From Blastococcus sp. DSM 46786 (GTDB taxonomy: Bacteria; Actinomycetota; Actinomycetes; Mycobacteriales; Geodermatophilaceae), in contig NZ_FOAO01000021.1 of NCBI RefSeq assembly GCF_900109665.1, positions 31,230-95,229 on the forward strand: DNA of 64,000 nucleotides, in the 5' to 3' direction. Under the pieces are notes generated by a model. It was not told the origin of the DNA and made no database searches. It was given only the letters and a program-made list of their open reading frames with translations. Made by a program: the position numbers and the translations under genes. Positions 26,306-36,371 of the stretch are shown one piece after another. Position 1 is the first letter of the stretch, and each line of letters starts with the position of its first letter.

Positions 26306-27076
26306 TTGACCGACACCACCGCGCCGCTGTCCGCCCCCACCGCCTTCCAGCCCGCCGACGGGAGCGGTTACCAGCGCGTGCTGCTCAAGCTCTCCGGTGA
26401 GTCCTTCGGCGGCGGCAAGGTCGGTGTCGACGCCGACATCGTCAAGGGCATCGCGGAGCAGCTCGCGGAGGTCGTCGCGCGGGGCACGCAGGTCGCCGTC
26501 GTCATGGGTGGGGGCAACTTCTTCCGCGGGGCGGAGCTCTCCCAGGCCGGCATGGACCGCACGAAGGCCGACTACATGGGCATGCTCGGCACGGTCATGA
26601 ACTGCCTGGCACTGCAGGACTTCTGCGAGAAGGCCGGCCTCGAGACGCGCGTGCAGTCCGCGATCACGATGGGCCAGGTCGCCGAGCCCTACATCCCGCG
26701 CAAGGCGATCCGGCACCTGGAGAAGGGCCGTCTGGTCATCTTCGGCGCCGGCGCCGGGATGCCGTACTTCTCCACCGACACCGTCGCCGCCCAGCGGGCC
26801 CTGGAGATCGAGTGCCAGGTGCTCCTCATGGGCAAGAACGGTGTCGACGGCGTCTACGACGACGACCCGCGCACCAACCCCGACGCCGTCATGTACGACG
26901 ACCTGGACTACGCGACGGTGCTGGCCAAGCAGCTCAAGGTCGCGGATGCGACCGCGATCAGCCTCTGCATGGACAACCGGATGCCGATCGTGGTGTTCGA
27001 CCTGCTGAGCGGCGGCAACATCGCCCGCGCCACCGCAGGTGAGAGGATCGGCACGCTGATCAGCCAGCCGGCCTGA
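26306..27076 (+). CDS. pyrH: UMP kinase
   Basis: 256 residues from TTG. It phosphorylates UMP to UDP in pyrimidine synthesis. The amino-acid-kinase fold shows [43 protein letters not shown] and [20 protein letters not shown]. The first ~20 residues (Thr/Ala/Pro-rich) are an extension compared with E. coli PyrH. No strong RBS is seen before the TTG; a later start is possible but would still precede [10 protein letters not shown]. Conserved tsf-pyrH-frr order. Confidence 0.96.
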   Translation: MTDTTAPLSAPTAFQPADGSGYQRVLLKLSGESFGGGKVGVDADIVKGIAEQLAEVVARGTQVAVVMGGGNFFRGAELSQAGMDRTKADYMGMLGTVMNCLALQDFCEKAGLETRVQSAITMGQVAEPYIPRKAIRHLEKGRLVIFGAGAGMPYFSTDTVAAQRALEIECQVLLMGKNGVDGVYDDDPRTNPDAVMYDDLDYATVLAKQLKVADATAISLCMDNRMPIVVFDLLSGGNIARATAGERIGTLISQPA

Positions 27077-27146
27077 CGCCGGCCGCACGGATCGGGCACA
27101 GACGAGGACGCCGGCGGGACGAGAACCGCCGCAGGAGGGACAACCC

Positions 27147-27704
27147 GTGATCGACGACACCCTGCTCGACGCCGAGGAGCGGATGGACAAGGCTCTCTCG
27201 GTCGCGCGGGAGGACCTGGGCTCGGTCCGCACCGGCCGGGCCACGCCCTCGATGTTCAGCAAGATCATGGTCGACTACTACGGGGCCTACACCCCGGTGC
27301 CGCAGATGGCCTCGATCACCGTGCCCGAGGCGCGCATGGCGGTCATCAAGCCTTACGACATGAGCCAGCTGACGGCCATCGAGCGGGCCATCCGCGACAG
27401 CGACCTGGGCGTCAACCCCACCAACGACGGCCAGATCCTGCGGGTGATCTTCCCGCAGCTCACCGAGGAGCGCCGTCGCGACCTGGTGAAGCAGGCTCGC
27501 GCCAAGGGCGAGGACGCCAAGGTCGCGATCCGCAACATCCGCCGCCGAGCCAAGGAGGAGCTCGACCGCATCGCCAAGGACGGCGAGGCCGGCGAGGACG
27601 ACGTGCGTCGCGCCGAGAAGGAGCTGGACGACCTCACCGCGCAGCACGTGACGCACGTCGACGAGGCGATGAAGAACAAGGAGACCGAGCTGCTCGAGGT
27701 CTGA
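27147..27704 (+). CDS. frr: Ribosome recycling factor
   Basis: 185 residues, GTG with AGGAGGG upstream. [31 protein letters not shown] and [20 protein letters not shown] match RRF, whose two domains split post-termination ribosomes together with EF-G. Full length for the family. Only 22 bases separate it from cdsA. Confidence 0.97.
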   Translation: MIDDTLLDAEERMDKALSVAREDLGSVRTGRATPSMFSKIMVDYYGAYTPVPQMASITVPEARMAVIKPYDMSQLTAIERAIRDSDLGVNPTNDGQILRVIFPQLTEERRRDLVKQARAKGEDAKVAIRNIRRRAKEELDRIAKDGEAGEDDVRRAEKELDDLTAQHVTHVDEAMKNKETELLEV

Positions 27705-27726
27705 CCTCAGCTCGGCCGCCGCTCCC

Positions 27727-28806
27727 ATGACACCTCCTCCCGCCGACCGCCCGGGCTCCCTCCGCCCGGGTGGTCAGCCGTTTCCGCGGGTGGGCGAGCC
27801 GGGACCGGGCGGGCGACGGCGGGGCGACGACACCGGGCCGGTCCCGGTCGCGGCCTCCCGCCCGCTGCCACCGCTCCCGTCGCGCCCGCCGGTCCCGGTC
27901 CCCGACGACCCCGAAGCCGCCGATGACGACGCCCCCACGGCGACGGCCATGCCGGTGCCCGAGGCGGTCGCGCAGCTGCCCACCACGGAGCAGCCGGTGA
28001 GCCGGGCCGGGCGCAACCTGCGCGCGGCCATCGGCGTCGGGGTCGGGCTGGTCGCGGTCATCCTGTTGTCGCTGTTCGTCTGGCGTCCGGCGTTCCTGGG
28101 CGTGCTGGTCGCGGCGATCCTCGTCGCCGTCGTCGAGCTCACGCGGGCGCTGGGCAAGGGCGGGTTCTCCGCACCGCTGGTCCCGCTGCTCGTCGGTGCC
28201 CTCGCCATGGAGGCGCTCGCGTGGACGCGCGGCCCCACCGGGCTGCTGACCGGCTTCTTCCTCACCGCGCTCGCCGTGCTGCTGTGGCGGCTGGCCGCCG
28301 GCCCGGTCGGCTACCGCGGGGACGCCGCCGCCGGTGTGCTCACCGCCCTCTACGTGCCGTTCCTGGCCGGCTTCGCCGTCCTGCTGCTGGTGCCCGACGA
28401 CGGCGCCCTGAGGGTGCTCGCCTTCATCGCCACGGTCATCGCCAGCGACGTCGGCGGCTACGCGGCCGGCGTGCTCTTCGGCAAGCACGCGATGGCGCCC
28501 TCGATCAGCCCCAAGAAGTCCTGGGAGGGCATGGCCGGATCCGTGCTCGCCTGCATGCTGGTGGCCACGCCGGTCCTGGTCCTCGGCCTGGACGCGCCGT
28601 GGTGGGGCGGGCTGGTGTTCGGCGCCTCGCTCGCCGTCTCCGCGACCATCGGTGACCTCGCCGAGTCGCTCATCAAGCGCGACCTCGGCATCAAGGACAT
28701 GGGCGACCTGCTCCCCGGTCACGGCGGGATCATGGACCGGCTGGACTCGCTGCTGCCGTCCGCGGCCGCGGCCTACCTGCTGCTGACGGTGCTCGCGCCG
28801 GTCTAG
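27727..28806 (+). CDS. cdsA: Phosphatidate cytidylyltransferase (CDP-diacylglycerol synthase)
   Basis: 359 residues. A ~95-residue Pro/Asp-rich cytosolic N-terminus, unusually long for the family, precedes about eight membrane segments. The CdsA signature is split over SPKKSWEGMAGS and the C-terminal LIKRDLGIKDMGDLLPGHGG with MDRLDS. It makes CDP-diacylglycerol from CTP and phosphatidate, the precursor of all phospholipids. Its TAG stop overlaps the stop of the convergent DUF952-GNAT gene by two bases. Confidence 0.95.
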   Translation: MTPPPADRPGSLRPGGQPFPRVGEPGPGGRRRGDDTGPVPVAASRPLPPLPSRPPVPVPDDPEAADDDAPTATAMPVPEAVAQLPTTEQPVSRAGRNLRAAIGVGVGLVAVILLSLFVWRPAFLGVLVAAILVAVVELTRALGKGGFSAPLVPLLVGALAMEALAWTRGPTGLLTGFFLTALAVLLWRLAAGPVGYRGDAAAGVLTALYVPFLAGFAVLLLVPDDGALRVLAFIATVIASDVGGYAAGVLFGKHAMAPSISPKKSWEGMAGSVLACMLVATPVLVLGLDAPWWGGLVFGASLAVSATIGDLAESLIKRDLGIKDMGDLLPGHGGIMDRLDSLLPSAAAAYLLLTVLAPV

Positions 28807-29906
28807 GCAGGCCGGTCGACCGACCAGGTCGACCCGAGCACGGTGAACCCCCGCCGGGCGTACCAGTGCCGCGGCCAGTCCTCGCCCGCGGCCTCCAGCA
28901 CGACCAGGTCGCAGCCGGCGGCCGCGGCCAGCTCCAGCACGCGGGCGAGCACCGCGTCGCCGTACCCGCGCCCGCGGACGTCCGGATCGGTCATGACCGA
29001 CTCCACCGCCGCGGTCGCGCCGTCCACCCGCAGCTGCGCCGCGGCCACCACGCGGCCGTGCTCGCGCACCACCACGTCGGTCACCGCGACCACCCGGTCG
29101 TTGAGCTGCTCGCGGCCGACCAGCTGCCGCACCACCGGCTCCAGCCGGTCGCCGAGGGAGGCGAGGTCGCGGCGCCAGCCCCGGCCCCACAGGTCCTGAA
29201 CCTCCCGCTGGTCGACCACCTCGGCGCGGACGGTGGTCCCCGGCACGGGGAGCGCCGTGGGCCGGCCCATGAGGACGAGCTCCTCGGCGGTCCAGCCGCG
29301 GGTGGCGAGCCCGGCGGCCACGGTCCCGGCCCCCGGCCAGGTGAGGAGCGCGGCCAGGTGCGGCCAGCCGGCGTTGCCCCCGACCTCCTCGGCGGCGGTC
29401 TCGACGGCCGCGGCGGTCACCGGCCGGGTGAGGACCAGCCGGTTGTTGTCCCGCGAGTGCGGGAAGTCGGGGTCCAGCACGGCCACCCCGCCGGGGACGT
29501 CGCCCACCCCGACCGCACGCCGGACCGGTACGGACGTGTACAGGGCCACGGCGCGGGCGAGCGCGTCGCCGGGTGCGGGGAGCTCGATCGGCGTCGGTGG
29601 CCGGTAGGGGAGGACCGCCACGACCGACGACGTCGGCAGCGGGTCGTAGAGGTGAGGGAAGCGCGATCCCGCCGGGTCGTCGGGGTGCCCGGGTTCCCAC
29701 CGCACCGGGTCGGGGAGCCGCGCGGGGTCGACGACGAGCAGCGCCAGGTCGCGGCGGCCGGGGAACAGCCGCTGCGCGGGGAGGTGCACCTGCCCGGGGG
29801 CGGAGAGGTGCACGAACCCCTCCGGCGCAGGGGTGATCGAGCCCGCGCTCAGCGCGGCCCGCCACGCGGCCGGCTCGACCAGGTGCAGGAGGACGTCGTC
29901 GGTCAC
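28803..29906 (-). CDS. DUF952 - GNAT acetyltransferase fusion protein
   Basis: 367 residues from GTG. Residues 1-~110 match DUF952 (HLVEPAAWRAALSAG, EGFVHLSAPGQVHLPAQRLF, FPHLYDPLP). The middle (~130-210) contains PHSRDNNRLVLTRP. Residues ~260-365 are a GNAT domain with the acetyl-CoA loop DVRGRGYGD and WPRHWYARRGF near the end. DUF952 has unknown function; GNAT enzymes acetylate amines. The two are usually separate proteins, so this is a fusion. GAGGAT ends six bases before the GTG. The stop overlaps that of cdsA. Confidence 0.88.
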   Translation of the reverse strand: MTDDVLLHLVEPAAWRAALSAGSITPAPEGFVHLSAPGQVHLPAQRLFPGRRDLALLVVDPARLPDPVRWEPGHPDDPAGSRFPHLYDPLPTSSVVAVLPYRPPTPIELPAPGDALARAVALYTSVPVRRAVGVGDVPGGVAVLDPDFPHSRDNNRLVLTRPVTAAAVETAAEEVGGNAGWPHLAALLTWPGAGTVAAGLATRGWTAEELVLMGRPTALPVPGTTVRAEVVDQREVQDLWGRGWRRDLASLGDRLEPVVRQLVGREQLNDRVVAVTDVVVREHGRVVAAAQLRVDGATAAVESVMTDPDVRGRGYGDAVLARVLELAAAAGCDLVVLEAAGEDWPRHWYARRGFTVLGSTWSVDRPA

Positions 29907-29912
29907 CCTGCG

Positions 29913-29918
29913 ATCCTC
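29913..29918 (-). promoter_or_regulatory. -10-like GAGGAT for the DUF952-GNAT gene
   Basis: Minus-strand GAGGAT, six bases before the GTG. It lies inside the 17-base gap between two divergent start codons, so the two genes share an extremely compact control region. Confidence 0.35.
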
Positions 29919-29923
29919 CCTGG

Positions 29924-30574
29924 GTGCTCGAGGACGAACTGCCCGGCCCCACCGACTGGGGTGCCACGATCGGCGTCGGCCCGTGGGAGGGGCCGTGGCC
30001 GGACGATCCCCGGTACGACCCGCAGCTGCTCGCCGAGGGCGACCGGCGCAACGTCGTCGACCGCTACCGCTACTGGGCGGTCGAGGCGATCGTCGCCGAC
30101 CTCGACCGGCGCCGGCACCCCTTCCACGTCGCCATCGAGAACTTCGGACACGACCTCAACATCGGGACGGTGGTGCGCACCGCCAACGCGTTCCTCGCTG
30201 CCGAGGTGCACGTGGTGGGCCGGCGGCGGTGGAACCGGCGCGGCGCGATGGTCACCGACCGGTACCAGCACCTGCGCCACCACGCCGACGTCGGCGGGCT
30301 GCTCGCATTCGCGGGAGAGCAGGGGCTCGCCGTCGTCGCCGTCGACAACGGGCCCGGCGCCGCCCCCCTGGAGACCGCCGAGCTGCCCGAGCGCTGCGTG
30401 CTGCTGTTCGGCCAGGAGGGTCCGGGGCTCACCGAGGAAGCGCGGGCCGGGGCGGCCCTGACCGTCTCGATCGCCCAGTTCGGCTCGACCCGCTCGATCA
30501 ACGCCGGCGTCGCGGCCGGGATCGCCATGCACGCGTGGGTGCGCCGGCACGCCGACCTCGGGGCCGCGCGCTAG
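29924..30574 (+). CDS. TrmH/SpoU family RNA 2'-O-methyltransferase
   Basis: 216 residues from GTG. The SPOUT fold shows IENFGHDLNIGTVVRTANAF (motif 1), CVLLFGQEGPGLTEEAR (motif 2) and FGSTRSINAGVAAGIAM (motif 3), with knot and SAM-binding residues intact. The target ribose (rRNA or tRNA) cannot be told. The ~50-residue N-terminus is not a known substrate domain. Its stop overlaps that of the convergent PPK2 gene. Confidence 0.93.
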   Translation: MLEDELPGPTDWGATIGVGPWEGPWPDDPRYDPQLLAEGDRRNVVDRYRYWAVEAIVADLDRRRHPFHVAIENFGHDLNIGTVVRTANAFLAAEVHVVGRRRWNRRGAMVTDRYQHLRHHADVGGLLAFAGEQGLAVVAVDNGPGAAPLETAELPERCVLLFGQEGPGLTEEARAGAALTVSIAQFGSTRSINAGVAAGIAMHAWVRRHADLGAAR

Positions 30575-31341
30575 CCACCGGTCAGCGGCGGGTCGGGGTC
30601 GATGCCCCGGGCGTGCAGCGCCGCCTCGACCGCCTCGCAGACCGTGCGGACGACGGCGACCCGGGCCCACCGCTTGTCGTCGGCCGGGATCACGTGCCAG
30701 GGGGCCACGGGGGTGTCGGTGCGCTCGAGCATCTCCTCGACAGCTGCCTCGTACTCGTCGCGCCTCTCCCGGTTGCGCCAGTCCTCGTCGGTGAGCTTCC
30801 AGGCCTTGTACGGGTCCGCCCGACGCGACTCGAACCGGTCCAGCTGCTCCTCGGGTGAGACGTGCATCCAGAACTTCACCAGCACCGTGCCCTCGGCGGC
30901 CAGCGTCGTCTCGAGGTCGACGATCTCCTGGTAGGCCCGCTGCCACGCCTCCTCGGGGGCGAACCCCTCCACCCGCTCGACCAGGACCCGGCCGTACCAG
31001 GAGCGGTCGAGCACGGCCATGCCGCCCCAGCCCGGCAGCACCGGCCAGAACCGCCACAGGAAGTGGTGCCGCTTCTCGTCGTGGGTGGGTGCGGCGAACT
31101 GGGCCACCCGGACGTGCCGGGGGTCGAGCTCGCCGACCAGCCGCTGGATCGCCCCGCCCTTGCCCGAGGCGTCCCAGCCCTCGAAGAGCACCAGCAGCGG
31201 CGGGCCGAGCTCACCGGGCCCGATCTGGCCGCCGAGCAGCAGCCGCAGGTGGACCAGCCGGTCCTGGGCGGCGGACAGCTGCTTCTTGCCCTCCTTCTTG
31301 TCCAGGGAGAGGCTCAGGTCGACGTCGTCCAGCCGGCTCAT
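30571..31341 (-). CDS. PPK2-family polyphosphate kinase
   Basis: 256 residues from ATG. Walker A is [11 protein letters not shown], followed by [17 protein letters not shown] and a lid segment [19 protein letters not shown]. Single-domain PPK2 proteins transfer phosphate between polyphosphate and (d)NDP/NMP; which class this is cannot be decided by eye. Upstream GTG codons exist, but [20 protein letters not shown] is chosen because a CAGTCT box lies eight bases before it. No other phosphate gene is adjacent. Confidence 0.92.
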   Translation of the reverse strand: MSRLDDVDLSLSLDKKEGKKQLSAAQDRLVHLRLLLGGQIGPGELGPPLLVLFEGWDASGKGGAIQRLVGELDPRHVRVAQFAAPTHDEKRHHFLWRFWPVLPGWGGMAVLDRSWYGRVLVERVEGFAPEEAWQRAYQEIVDLETTLAAEGTVLVKFWMHVSPEEQLDRFESRRADPYKAWKLTDEDWRNRERRDEYEAAVEEMLERTDTPVAPWHVIPADDKRWARVAVVRTVCEAVEAALHARGIDPDPPLTGG

Positions 31342-31349
31342 GCGCACCG

Positions 31350-31355
31350 AGACTG
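31350..31355 (-). promoter_or_regulatory. -10-like CAGTCT for the PPK2 gene
   Basis: Minus-strand CAGTCT ends eight bases before the ATG. Confidence 0.35.
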
Positions 31356-31435
31356 CCAGGGATCCGGCCCGTCCGCGTGAGTTGGGTCTCCGGCCCGGGA
31401 CCGCGGGCCGGGGGAGTGGGAGCATGGAGGGCGCC

Positions 31436-32614
31436 ATGACTGCCCTGCCCCTGGTCTTCGACGCCCCCCGCCGCGGCAAGCCGCCGCGCCACCTCGCCGA
31501 CCTCACCCGCGAGGAGGCCCGCGCGGCGGTCGCGGAGCTCGGCCAGCCGGCGTTCCGCGCCGACCAGCTGGCCCGGCACTACTACCGCGGGACCACCGAC
31601 CCCGCGCAGATGACCGACATCCCGGCCGCCGCCCGCGAGACCCTGCGCGAGGCGCTGCTGCCCGAGCTGCTCACGGTGGTGCGGCACCAGACGGCCGACA
31701 ACGGCCGCACCCGCAAGACGCTGTGGCGGCTGCACGACGGCGCGCTCGTGGAGAGCGTGCTCATGCGCTACCCCGACCGCGCCACCGTCTGCATCTCCAG
31801 CCAGGCCGGCTGCGGCATGGCCTGCCCCTTCTGCGCCACCGGCCAGGCCGGGCTGACCCGGAACCTCTCCGCCGCCGAGATCATCGGCCAGGCGGTGGCC
31901 GCCGCCGCGGCGATGGCGGACGGCGAGGTCGCCGGCGGGCCGGGACGGCTGTCCAACGTGGTCTTCATGGGCATGGGGGAGCCGCTGGCCAACTACGCCA
32001 GGGTGCGCGCCACCCTCGACGCGCTGCTCGGCACCGCCCCCTACGGGCTCGGCCTCTCCCAGCGGTCGGTGACGGTCTCCACCGTGGGCCTCGTGCCGGC
32101 CATCCGCCGGCTCACCGAGGAGGGGCGCAACGTCACCCTCGCCGTCAGCCTGCACGCGCCCGACGACGAGCTGCGCGACACCCTGGTGCCGATCAACACC
32201 CGGTGGAAGGTCGGCGAGGTGATCGACGCCGCGGACGCCTACGCGCAGCGCACCGGGCGCCGCTACTCGGTGGAGTACGCCCTCATCCGCGACGTGAACG
32301 ACCAGCCGTTCCGCGCCGACCTGCTCGGCAAGCTGCTGGCCGGCAAGCTCGCGCACGTCAACCTGATCCCGCTCAACCCGACGCCGGGTAGCCCCTGGGA
32401 CGCCAGCCCGCTGCCGGCCCAGCGGGAGTTCGTCGCCCGCCTGCGGGCCGCCGGGGTGGCGACGACGGTGCGCGACACCCGCGGTCAGGACATCGACGGC
32501 GCCTGCGGGCAGCTCGCCGCCGCCGACCGGGTCGAGGGCGTGCCGGCCGTGGCGCTGCCCACGCCGGCCGTCGAGGCGCCCGTCCCCCTCGGCGCGGAGG
32601 CCGACCAGGGGTGA
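31436..32614 (+). CDS. rlmN: Dual-specificity RNA methyltransferase RlmN
   Basis: 392 residues. Radical-SAM Cys motif CxxxCxxC is in [58 protein letters not shown] and [15 protein letters not shown] follow, and the resolving Cys is in [11 protein letters not shown]. It makes 2-methyladenosine in 23S rRNA (A2503) and some tRNAs. ATG 31436 is preferred because GGAGG sits five bases upstream; an in-frame ATG at 31424 would add four residues. The stop overlaps the GTG of the transporter gene. Confidence 0.96.
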   Translation: MTALPLVFDAPRRGKPPRHLADLTREEARAAVAELGQPAFRADQLARHYYRGTTDPAQMTDIPAAARETLREALLPELLTVVRHQTADNGRTRKTLWRLHDGALVESVLMRYPDRATVCISSQAGCGMACPFCATGQAGLTRNLSAAEIIGQAVAAAAAMADGEVAGGPGRLSNVVFMGMGEPLANYARVRATLDALLGTAPYGLGLSQRSVTVSTVGLVPAIRRLTEEGRNVTLAVSLHAPDDELRDTLVPINTRWKVGEVIDAADAYAQRTGRRYSVEYALIRDVNDQPFRADLLGKLLAGKLAHVNLIPLNPTPGSPWDASPLPAQREFVARLRAAGVATTVRDTRGQDIDGACGQLAAADRVEGVPAVALPTPAVEAPVPLGAEADQG

Positions 32615-33327
32615 GCGGTGCGCCGCCGGACGCCGAGGCCCACGAGCACACCCACGCCGACGTCTCCGGCGGCTGGCTGCGGGCCGCCGTCTTCGGGGCG
32701 ATGGACGGCCTGGTCACCAACACCGCCCTGGTCGCCGGGGTCGGCGGCGGTGGCGCCGCCCCACGGGCCATCGTGCTCGCCGGGGTCGCGAGCCTCGTCG
32801 CCGGCGCGATCTCGATGGCGCTCGGCGAGTACACCTCGGTCAAGACGCAGAACGAGCAGCTGGACCTCGAGGTCGAGAAGGAGCGCCGGGAGCTCGAGCG
32901 GAACCCGGAAGGGGAGCTCGCGGAGCTGATCGAGATGCTGCGGGTCCGTGGCGTCGACGACCGCCTCGCCCGCACGGTGGCCGTGCAGCTGTCGCGCGAC
33001 CCCGAGACGGCGCTGCGGCTGCACGTGGTCGCGGAGCTCGGCCTGAGCCCGGAGGACAAGCCCTCGCCGCGGGTGGCGGCGGTCTCGTCGTTCCTCACCT
33101 TCGGAGCCGGCGCCGTGCTGCCGCTGCTGCCGTACTTCCTCGGCGTGCCGGTCCTGTGGGTCGCCCTGCTCTGCGGGGGGCTGGGGCTCCTGCTGGCCGG
33201 GGCGCTGTCGTCTCGCTTCACGCCGCGGCCGTGGTGGTACGCCGCACTGCGCCAGCTCCTGTTCGGTGCGGCGGCGGCCGGTGCGACCTACCTGATCGGC
33301 GCGGCGATCGGCGTCAGCCTCAGCTGA
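32611..33327 (+). CDS. VIT1/CCC1-family Fe/Mn transporter
   Basis: 238 residues, GTG overlapping the rlmN stop. A His-containing N-terminus ([10 protein letters not shown]) precedes [20 protein letters not shown], the first membrane segment of the family, and a glycine-rich second one ending [17 protein letters not shown] ~70-residue charged cytoplasmic domain with Glu pairs (a likely metal-binding region) and three more segments follow. Homologues move iron or manganese across membranes. No metal regulator is visible nearby. Confidence 0.9.
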   Translation: MSGAPPDAEAHEHTHADVSGGWLRAAVFGAMDGLVTNTALVAGVGGGGAAPRAIVLAGVASLVAGAISMALGEYTSVKTQNEQLDLEVEKERRELERNPEGELAELIEMLRVRGVDDRLARTVAVQLSRDPETALRLHVVAELGLSPEDKPSPRVAAVSSFLTFGAGAVLPLLPYFLGVPVLWVALLCGGLGLLLAGALSSRFTPRPWWYAALRQLLFGAAAAGATYLIGAAIGVSLS

Positions 33328-33355
33328 TCCGCGTCCGCCGTTGCAGAGCCCGCCG

Positions 33356-33658
33356 TCAGCGGCGCCAGGCGGTCTTCTTGCGACGCAGGTCCCAGATGAG
33401 GACGAGCGCCATCACGCCGGCCAGGGCGAGCAGCCAGATGTCCTCGACCCGGCCCTCGTGGTTGCCGACCAGGTACAGCAGGATCACCGCGGTCGAGAAC
33501 CAGCCGCCGATCTGGCCCCACTTGCCGGTCTCGCCGTGCCAGCCCCAGTCCTCGGGCTGCTCGTGCTCGACGGGGTGCTCGCCGGCGCGGACGACGGCCT
33601 CTTCACGGCCGGGCTGGTTGACCCGCTGGGTCGACGGGGAGTGCAGTGCCTCGGTCAC
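33356..33658 (-). CDS. DUF2631 small membrane protein
   Basis: 100 residues from GTG. A ~45-residue hydrophilic part with [19 protein letters not shown] leads to two membrane segments ([12 protein letters not shown] and [18 protein letters not shown]) and a RRKKTAWRR tail. DUF2631 is restricted to actinobacteria, near dxr, with unknown function. The GTG is chosen because CAGAAT ends six bases before it and because upstream residues lack conservation-like features. Confidence 0.85.
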   Translation of the reverse strand: MTEALHSPSTQRVNQPGREEAVVRAGEHPVEHEQPEDWGWHGETGKWGQIGGWFSTAVILLYLVGNHEGRVEDIWLLALAGVMALVLIWDLRRKKTAWRR

Positions 33659-33664
33659 CCGGCC

Positions 33665-33670
33665 ATTCTG
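33665..33670 (-). promoter_or_regulatory. -10-like CAGAAT for the DUF2631 gene
   Basis: Minus-strand CAGAAT exactly six bases before the GTG. Confidence 0.4.
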
Positions 33671-33790
33671 GCAGGAGCCGGCGCCGCGCACGCTCCGAGG
33701 TGGTGGACCGGCGGGTCGTCAGCGGTCGCAGGAGACCCCGGCCTGGGCGCCGAGGTCCGCCGGGAGTGGGGCCGTCGTCCGGGTTCTTGG

Positions 33791-33796
33791 CAGGAT
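33791..33796 (+). promoter_or_regulatory. dxr: -10-like CAGGAT for dxr
   Basis: CAGGAT ends six bases before the dxr ATG, suggesting a leaderless mRNA. Confidence 0.4.
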
Positions 33797-33802
33797 GCCC
33801 GC

Positions 33803-34999
33803 ATGAGCGAGCCGCGCGAGGTCACCGTCCTGGGCTCCACCGGCTCCATCGGCCGGCAGGCGCTCGCGGTTGCCGCGCAGAACCCCGGGCGGCTGCGCGT
33901 CACCGGCCTGGCGGCCGGGGGCGGCGACGTCGCCCTGCTGGCGGAGCAGGCGCTGGCGCTGGGCGTGCGCACCGTCGCCGTCGCGCGAGCCACCGCCGCG
34001 CAGGACCTGCAGCTGGCCTTCTACGCCGCGGCGCAGCAGCGCGGCTGGGCGAAGGGCGAGTTCGCGCTGCCCGAGATCCTGGCCGGCCCGCGCGCCGCCG
34101 AGGAGCTGGCCGCCCGCCCGGCCGACGTCGTCCTCAACGGGATCACCGGTTCCATCGGGCTGGGGCCGACGCTGTCGGCGCTGCGGGCCGGGCGCACCGT
34201 CGCCCTGGCCAACAAGGAGTCGCTGGTCGCCGGCGGCGACCTGGTGCTCGCCGCGGCGGGACCGGGCCAGCTCGTGCCGGTGGACTCCGAGCACTCGGCC
34301 CTCGCCCAGTGCCTGCGCGGCGGGTCCCGCGACGAGGTCGCCCGGCTGGTGCTGACGGCCAGCGGCGGGCCGTTCCGCGGGCGCACCGCCGCCGAGCTGG
34401 CGGGGGTCACCGTCGAGCAGGCGCTGGCCCACCCGACCTGGGCCATGGGGCCCGTCGTCACGATCAACTCGGCGACGCTGGTCAACAAGGGGCTCGAGCT
34501 GATCGAGGCCCACCTGCTCTTCGGCATCCCCTACGCCGACATCGACGTCGTCGTGCACCCCCAGTCGATCGTGCACTCCATGGTCACCTTCGCCGACGGC
34601 GCGACGATCGCCCAGGCCAGCCCGCCGGACATGCGGCTGCCGATCGCCCTGGGTCTGGCCTGGCCCGACCGCCTGCCGGACGTGCAGCCGGCGCTGGACT
34701 GGTCGGCGGCGAGCACCTGGGAGTTCCTGCCGCTCGACGAGGAGGCGTTCCCCGCGGTGCGGCTGGCCCGCGCGGCCGGCGAGGCGGGCGGCGTGGTGCC
34801 CGCCATGTACAACGCCGCGAACGAGGAGGCGGTCGGCGCGTTCACGGCGGGTCGGCTCTCGTTCCCAGGGATCGTCCAGCTCGTCGCGCGTACCCTCGAC
34901 GCCGCGCCGGACCTCGGTGCCCCCACCTGCGTCGAGGACGTCCTGGCGGCGGAGAAGTGGGCCCGGGAGCACGCCCGGGGTGTCATCGGCGGAGGCTGA
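33803..34999 (+). CDS. dxr: 1-deoxy-D-xylulose 5-phosphate reductoisomerase
   Basis: 398 residues. The NADPH-binding start [69 protein letters not shown] and [20 protein letters not shown] are all typical. It makes 2-C-methyl-D-erythritol 4-phosphate, the committed step of the MEP isoprenoid pathway and the fosmidomycin target. ispG, a later step, is 3.4 kb downstream. rip1 overlaps its end, as in mycobacteria. Confidence 0.97.
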   Translation: MSEPREVTVLGSTGSIGRQALAVAAQNPGRLRVTGLAAGGGDVALLAEQALALGVRTVAVARATAAQDLQLAFYAAAQQRGWAKGEFALPEILAGPRAAEELAARPADVVLNGITGSIGLGPTLSALRAGRTVALANKESLVAGGDLVLAAAGPGQLVPVDSEHSALAQCLRGGSRDEVARLVLTASGGPFRGRTAAELAGVTVEQALAHPTWAMGPVVTINSATLVNKGLELIEAHLLFGIPYADIDVVVHPQSIVHSMVTFADGATIAQASPPDMRLPIALGLAWPDRLPDVQPALDWSAASTWEFLPLDEEAFPAVRLARAAGEAGGVVPAMYNAANEEAVGAFTAGRLSFPGIVQLVARTLDAAPDLGAPTCVEDVLAAEKWAREHARGVIGGG

Positions 35000-36371
35000 G
35001 CTGAGCGGATTCCTGCTGACGGTGCTGGGGATCGTCCTCTTCGCCCTCGGCCTGATGTTCTCCATCGCCTTCCACGAGGCCGGGCACTTCTACTGGGCGC
35101 GGAAGTTCGGCATGCGCGTGCCGCAGTTCATGGTCGGCTTCGGGCCGACCGTGTTCTCCCGACGGCACGGCGAGACCGAGTACGGCGTCAAGGCCGTCCC
35201 GCTGGGCGGCTACATCCGCATCGTCGGCATGATCCCGCCGGCCGAGGAGAACGAGAGCAAGCGCGCCACCCGCATGCGCAGCTTCATCGCCGAGGTGCGG
35301 GGCCAGGCGCTCAACGACGTCCTGCCCAGCGACGGTGACCGCGTCTTCTACAAGAAGCCCTGGTGGCAGCGCGTCATCGTGATGTTCGCGGGGCCGTTCC
35401 ACAACCTGGTGCTCGCCGTCGTCTTCTTCGCCGTCGTGCTGATGGGCTTCGGCATCCCGGAGATCACCACGACGATCCGCCAGGTGCCCGAGTGCGTGCT
35501 GCCCGCCGGCGCCGCGAGCGCCGGCGCGGAGGACCCCTGCGCGGTCCCCATCACGCCCGAGGGGGAGCTGTGCGAGGCCGGGGCCGCGGGCTGCGCACTG
35601 CCGGCGCGCAGCCCCGCCGCCCGGGCCGGGCTGCAGCCCGGCGACACCGTGCTGGCGCTCGACGGCGAGCCGGTCTCCCAGGAGACCGACGTGGGCTGGG
35701 AGCAGGTGCAGGACGCGATCCGCGCCAGCGCCGACGACCCGGTCGTGTTCACCGTCGAGCGCGACGGGGAGCGGCGCGACCTCACCGTCACCCCGATCGA
35801 GAACGTGGTCTACGCCGATGAGGACGGCGAGGCGACGCAGGTCGTCGGCTTCGTCGGCATCAGCCCGCTCCAGCGCGAGGTGCGCCAGTCGGTCACCGAG
35901 GTGCCCGGGCACTTCGGGGACATCCTGGTGCGCTCGGTGGACCGGCTGGTGGAGATCCCGGAACGGATCCCCCAGCTGTTCCGCGCCACCTTCCTCGGCG
36001 AGGAGCGCGACCCGCTCGGGCCGATCGGCGTGGTCGGCGTCAGCCGCATCTCCGGGGAGGTCTTCGCCCTCGAGCAGCTCTCCCCGGTGCAGAAGATCGG
36101 CTACTTCATCCAGCTGCTGGCCGGGCTGAACCTGGTGCTGTTCCTGTTCAACCTGCTGCCGATCTACCCGCTCGACGGCGGGCACGTCGCCGGTGCGCTG
36201 TACGAGAAGGTGCGCTCGACGGTCGCCCGCCTGCGCGGGCGGCCCGACCCCGGGCCGTTCGACATCGCCCGCCTGATGCCGGTCGCCTACGCCGTCGCCG
36301 GGCTCTTCCTCGGGTTGTCGCTGCTGCTGCTCATCGCCGACGTCGTCAACCCGGTCACGCTGGCTGGGTGA
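34980..36371 (+). CDS. rip1: Site-2 protease RIP1 (RseP family zinc metalloprotease)
   Basis: 463 residues from GTG overlapping the dxr end. The first membrane segment contains the zinc motif HEAGH (32-36); a PDZ domain (~205-285: [20 protein letters not shown]) and the second active-site motif [13 protein letters not shown] near residue 400 follow. It cuts anti-sigma factors and other membrane proteins within the bilayer. GGAGG at 34991-34995 could also serve a non-standard CTG at 35001, giving a product seven residues shorter. The 3' end overlaps the convergent EamA gene by 17 bases. Confidence 0.94.
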   Translation: MSSAEAELSGFLLTVLGIVLFALGLMFSIAFHEAGHFYWARKFGMRVPQFMVGFGPTVFSRRHGETEYGVKAVPLGGYIRIVGMIPPAEENESKRATRMRSFIAEVRGQALNDVLPSDGDRVFYKKPWWQRVIVMFAGPFHNLVLAVVFFAVVLMGFGIPEITTTIRQVPECVLPAGAASAGAEDPCAVPITPEGELCEAGAAGCALPARSPAARAGLQPGDTVLALDGEPVSQETDVGWEQVQDAIRASADDPVVFTVERDGERRDLTVTPIENVVYADEDGEATQVVGFVGISPLQREVRQSVTEVPGHFGDILVRSVDRLVEIPERIPQLFRATFLGEERDPLGPIGVVGVSRISGEVFALEQLSPVQKIGYFIQLLAGLNLVLFLFNLLPIYPLDGGHVAGALYEKVRSTVARLRGRPDPGPFDIARLMPVAYAVAGLFLGLSLLLLIADVVNPVTLAG

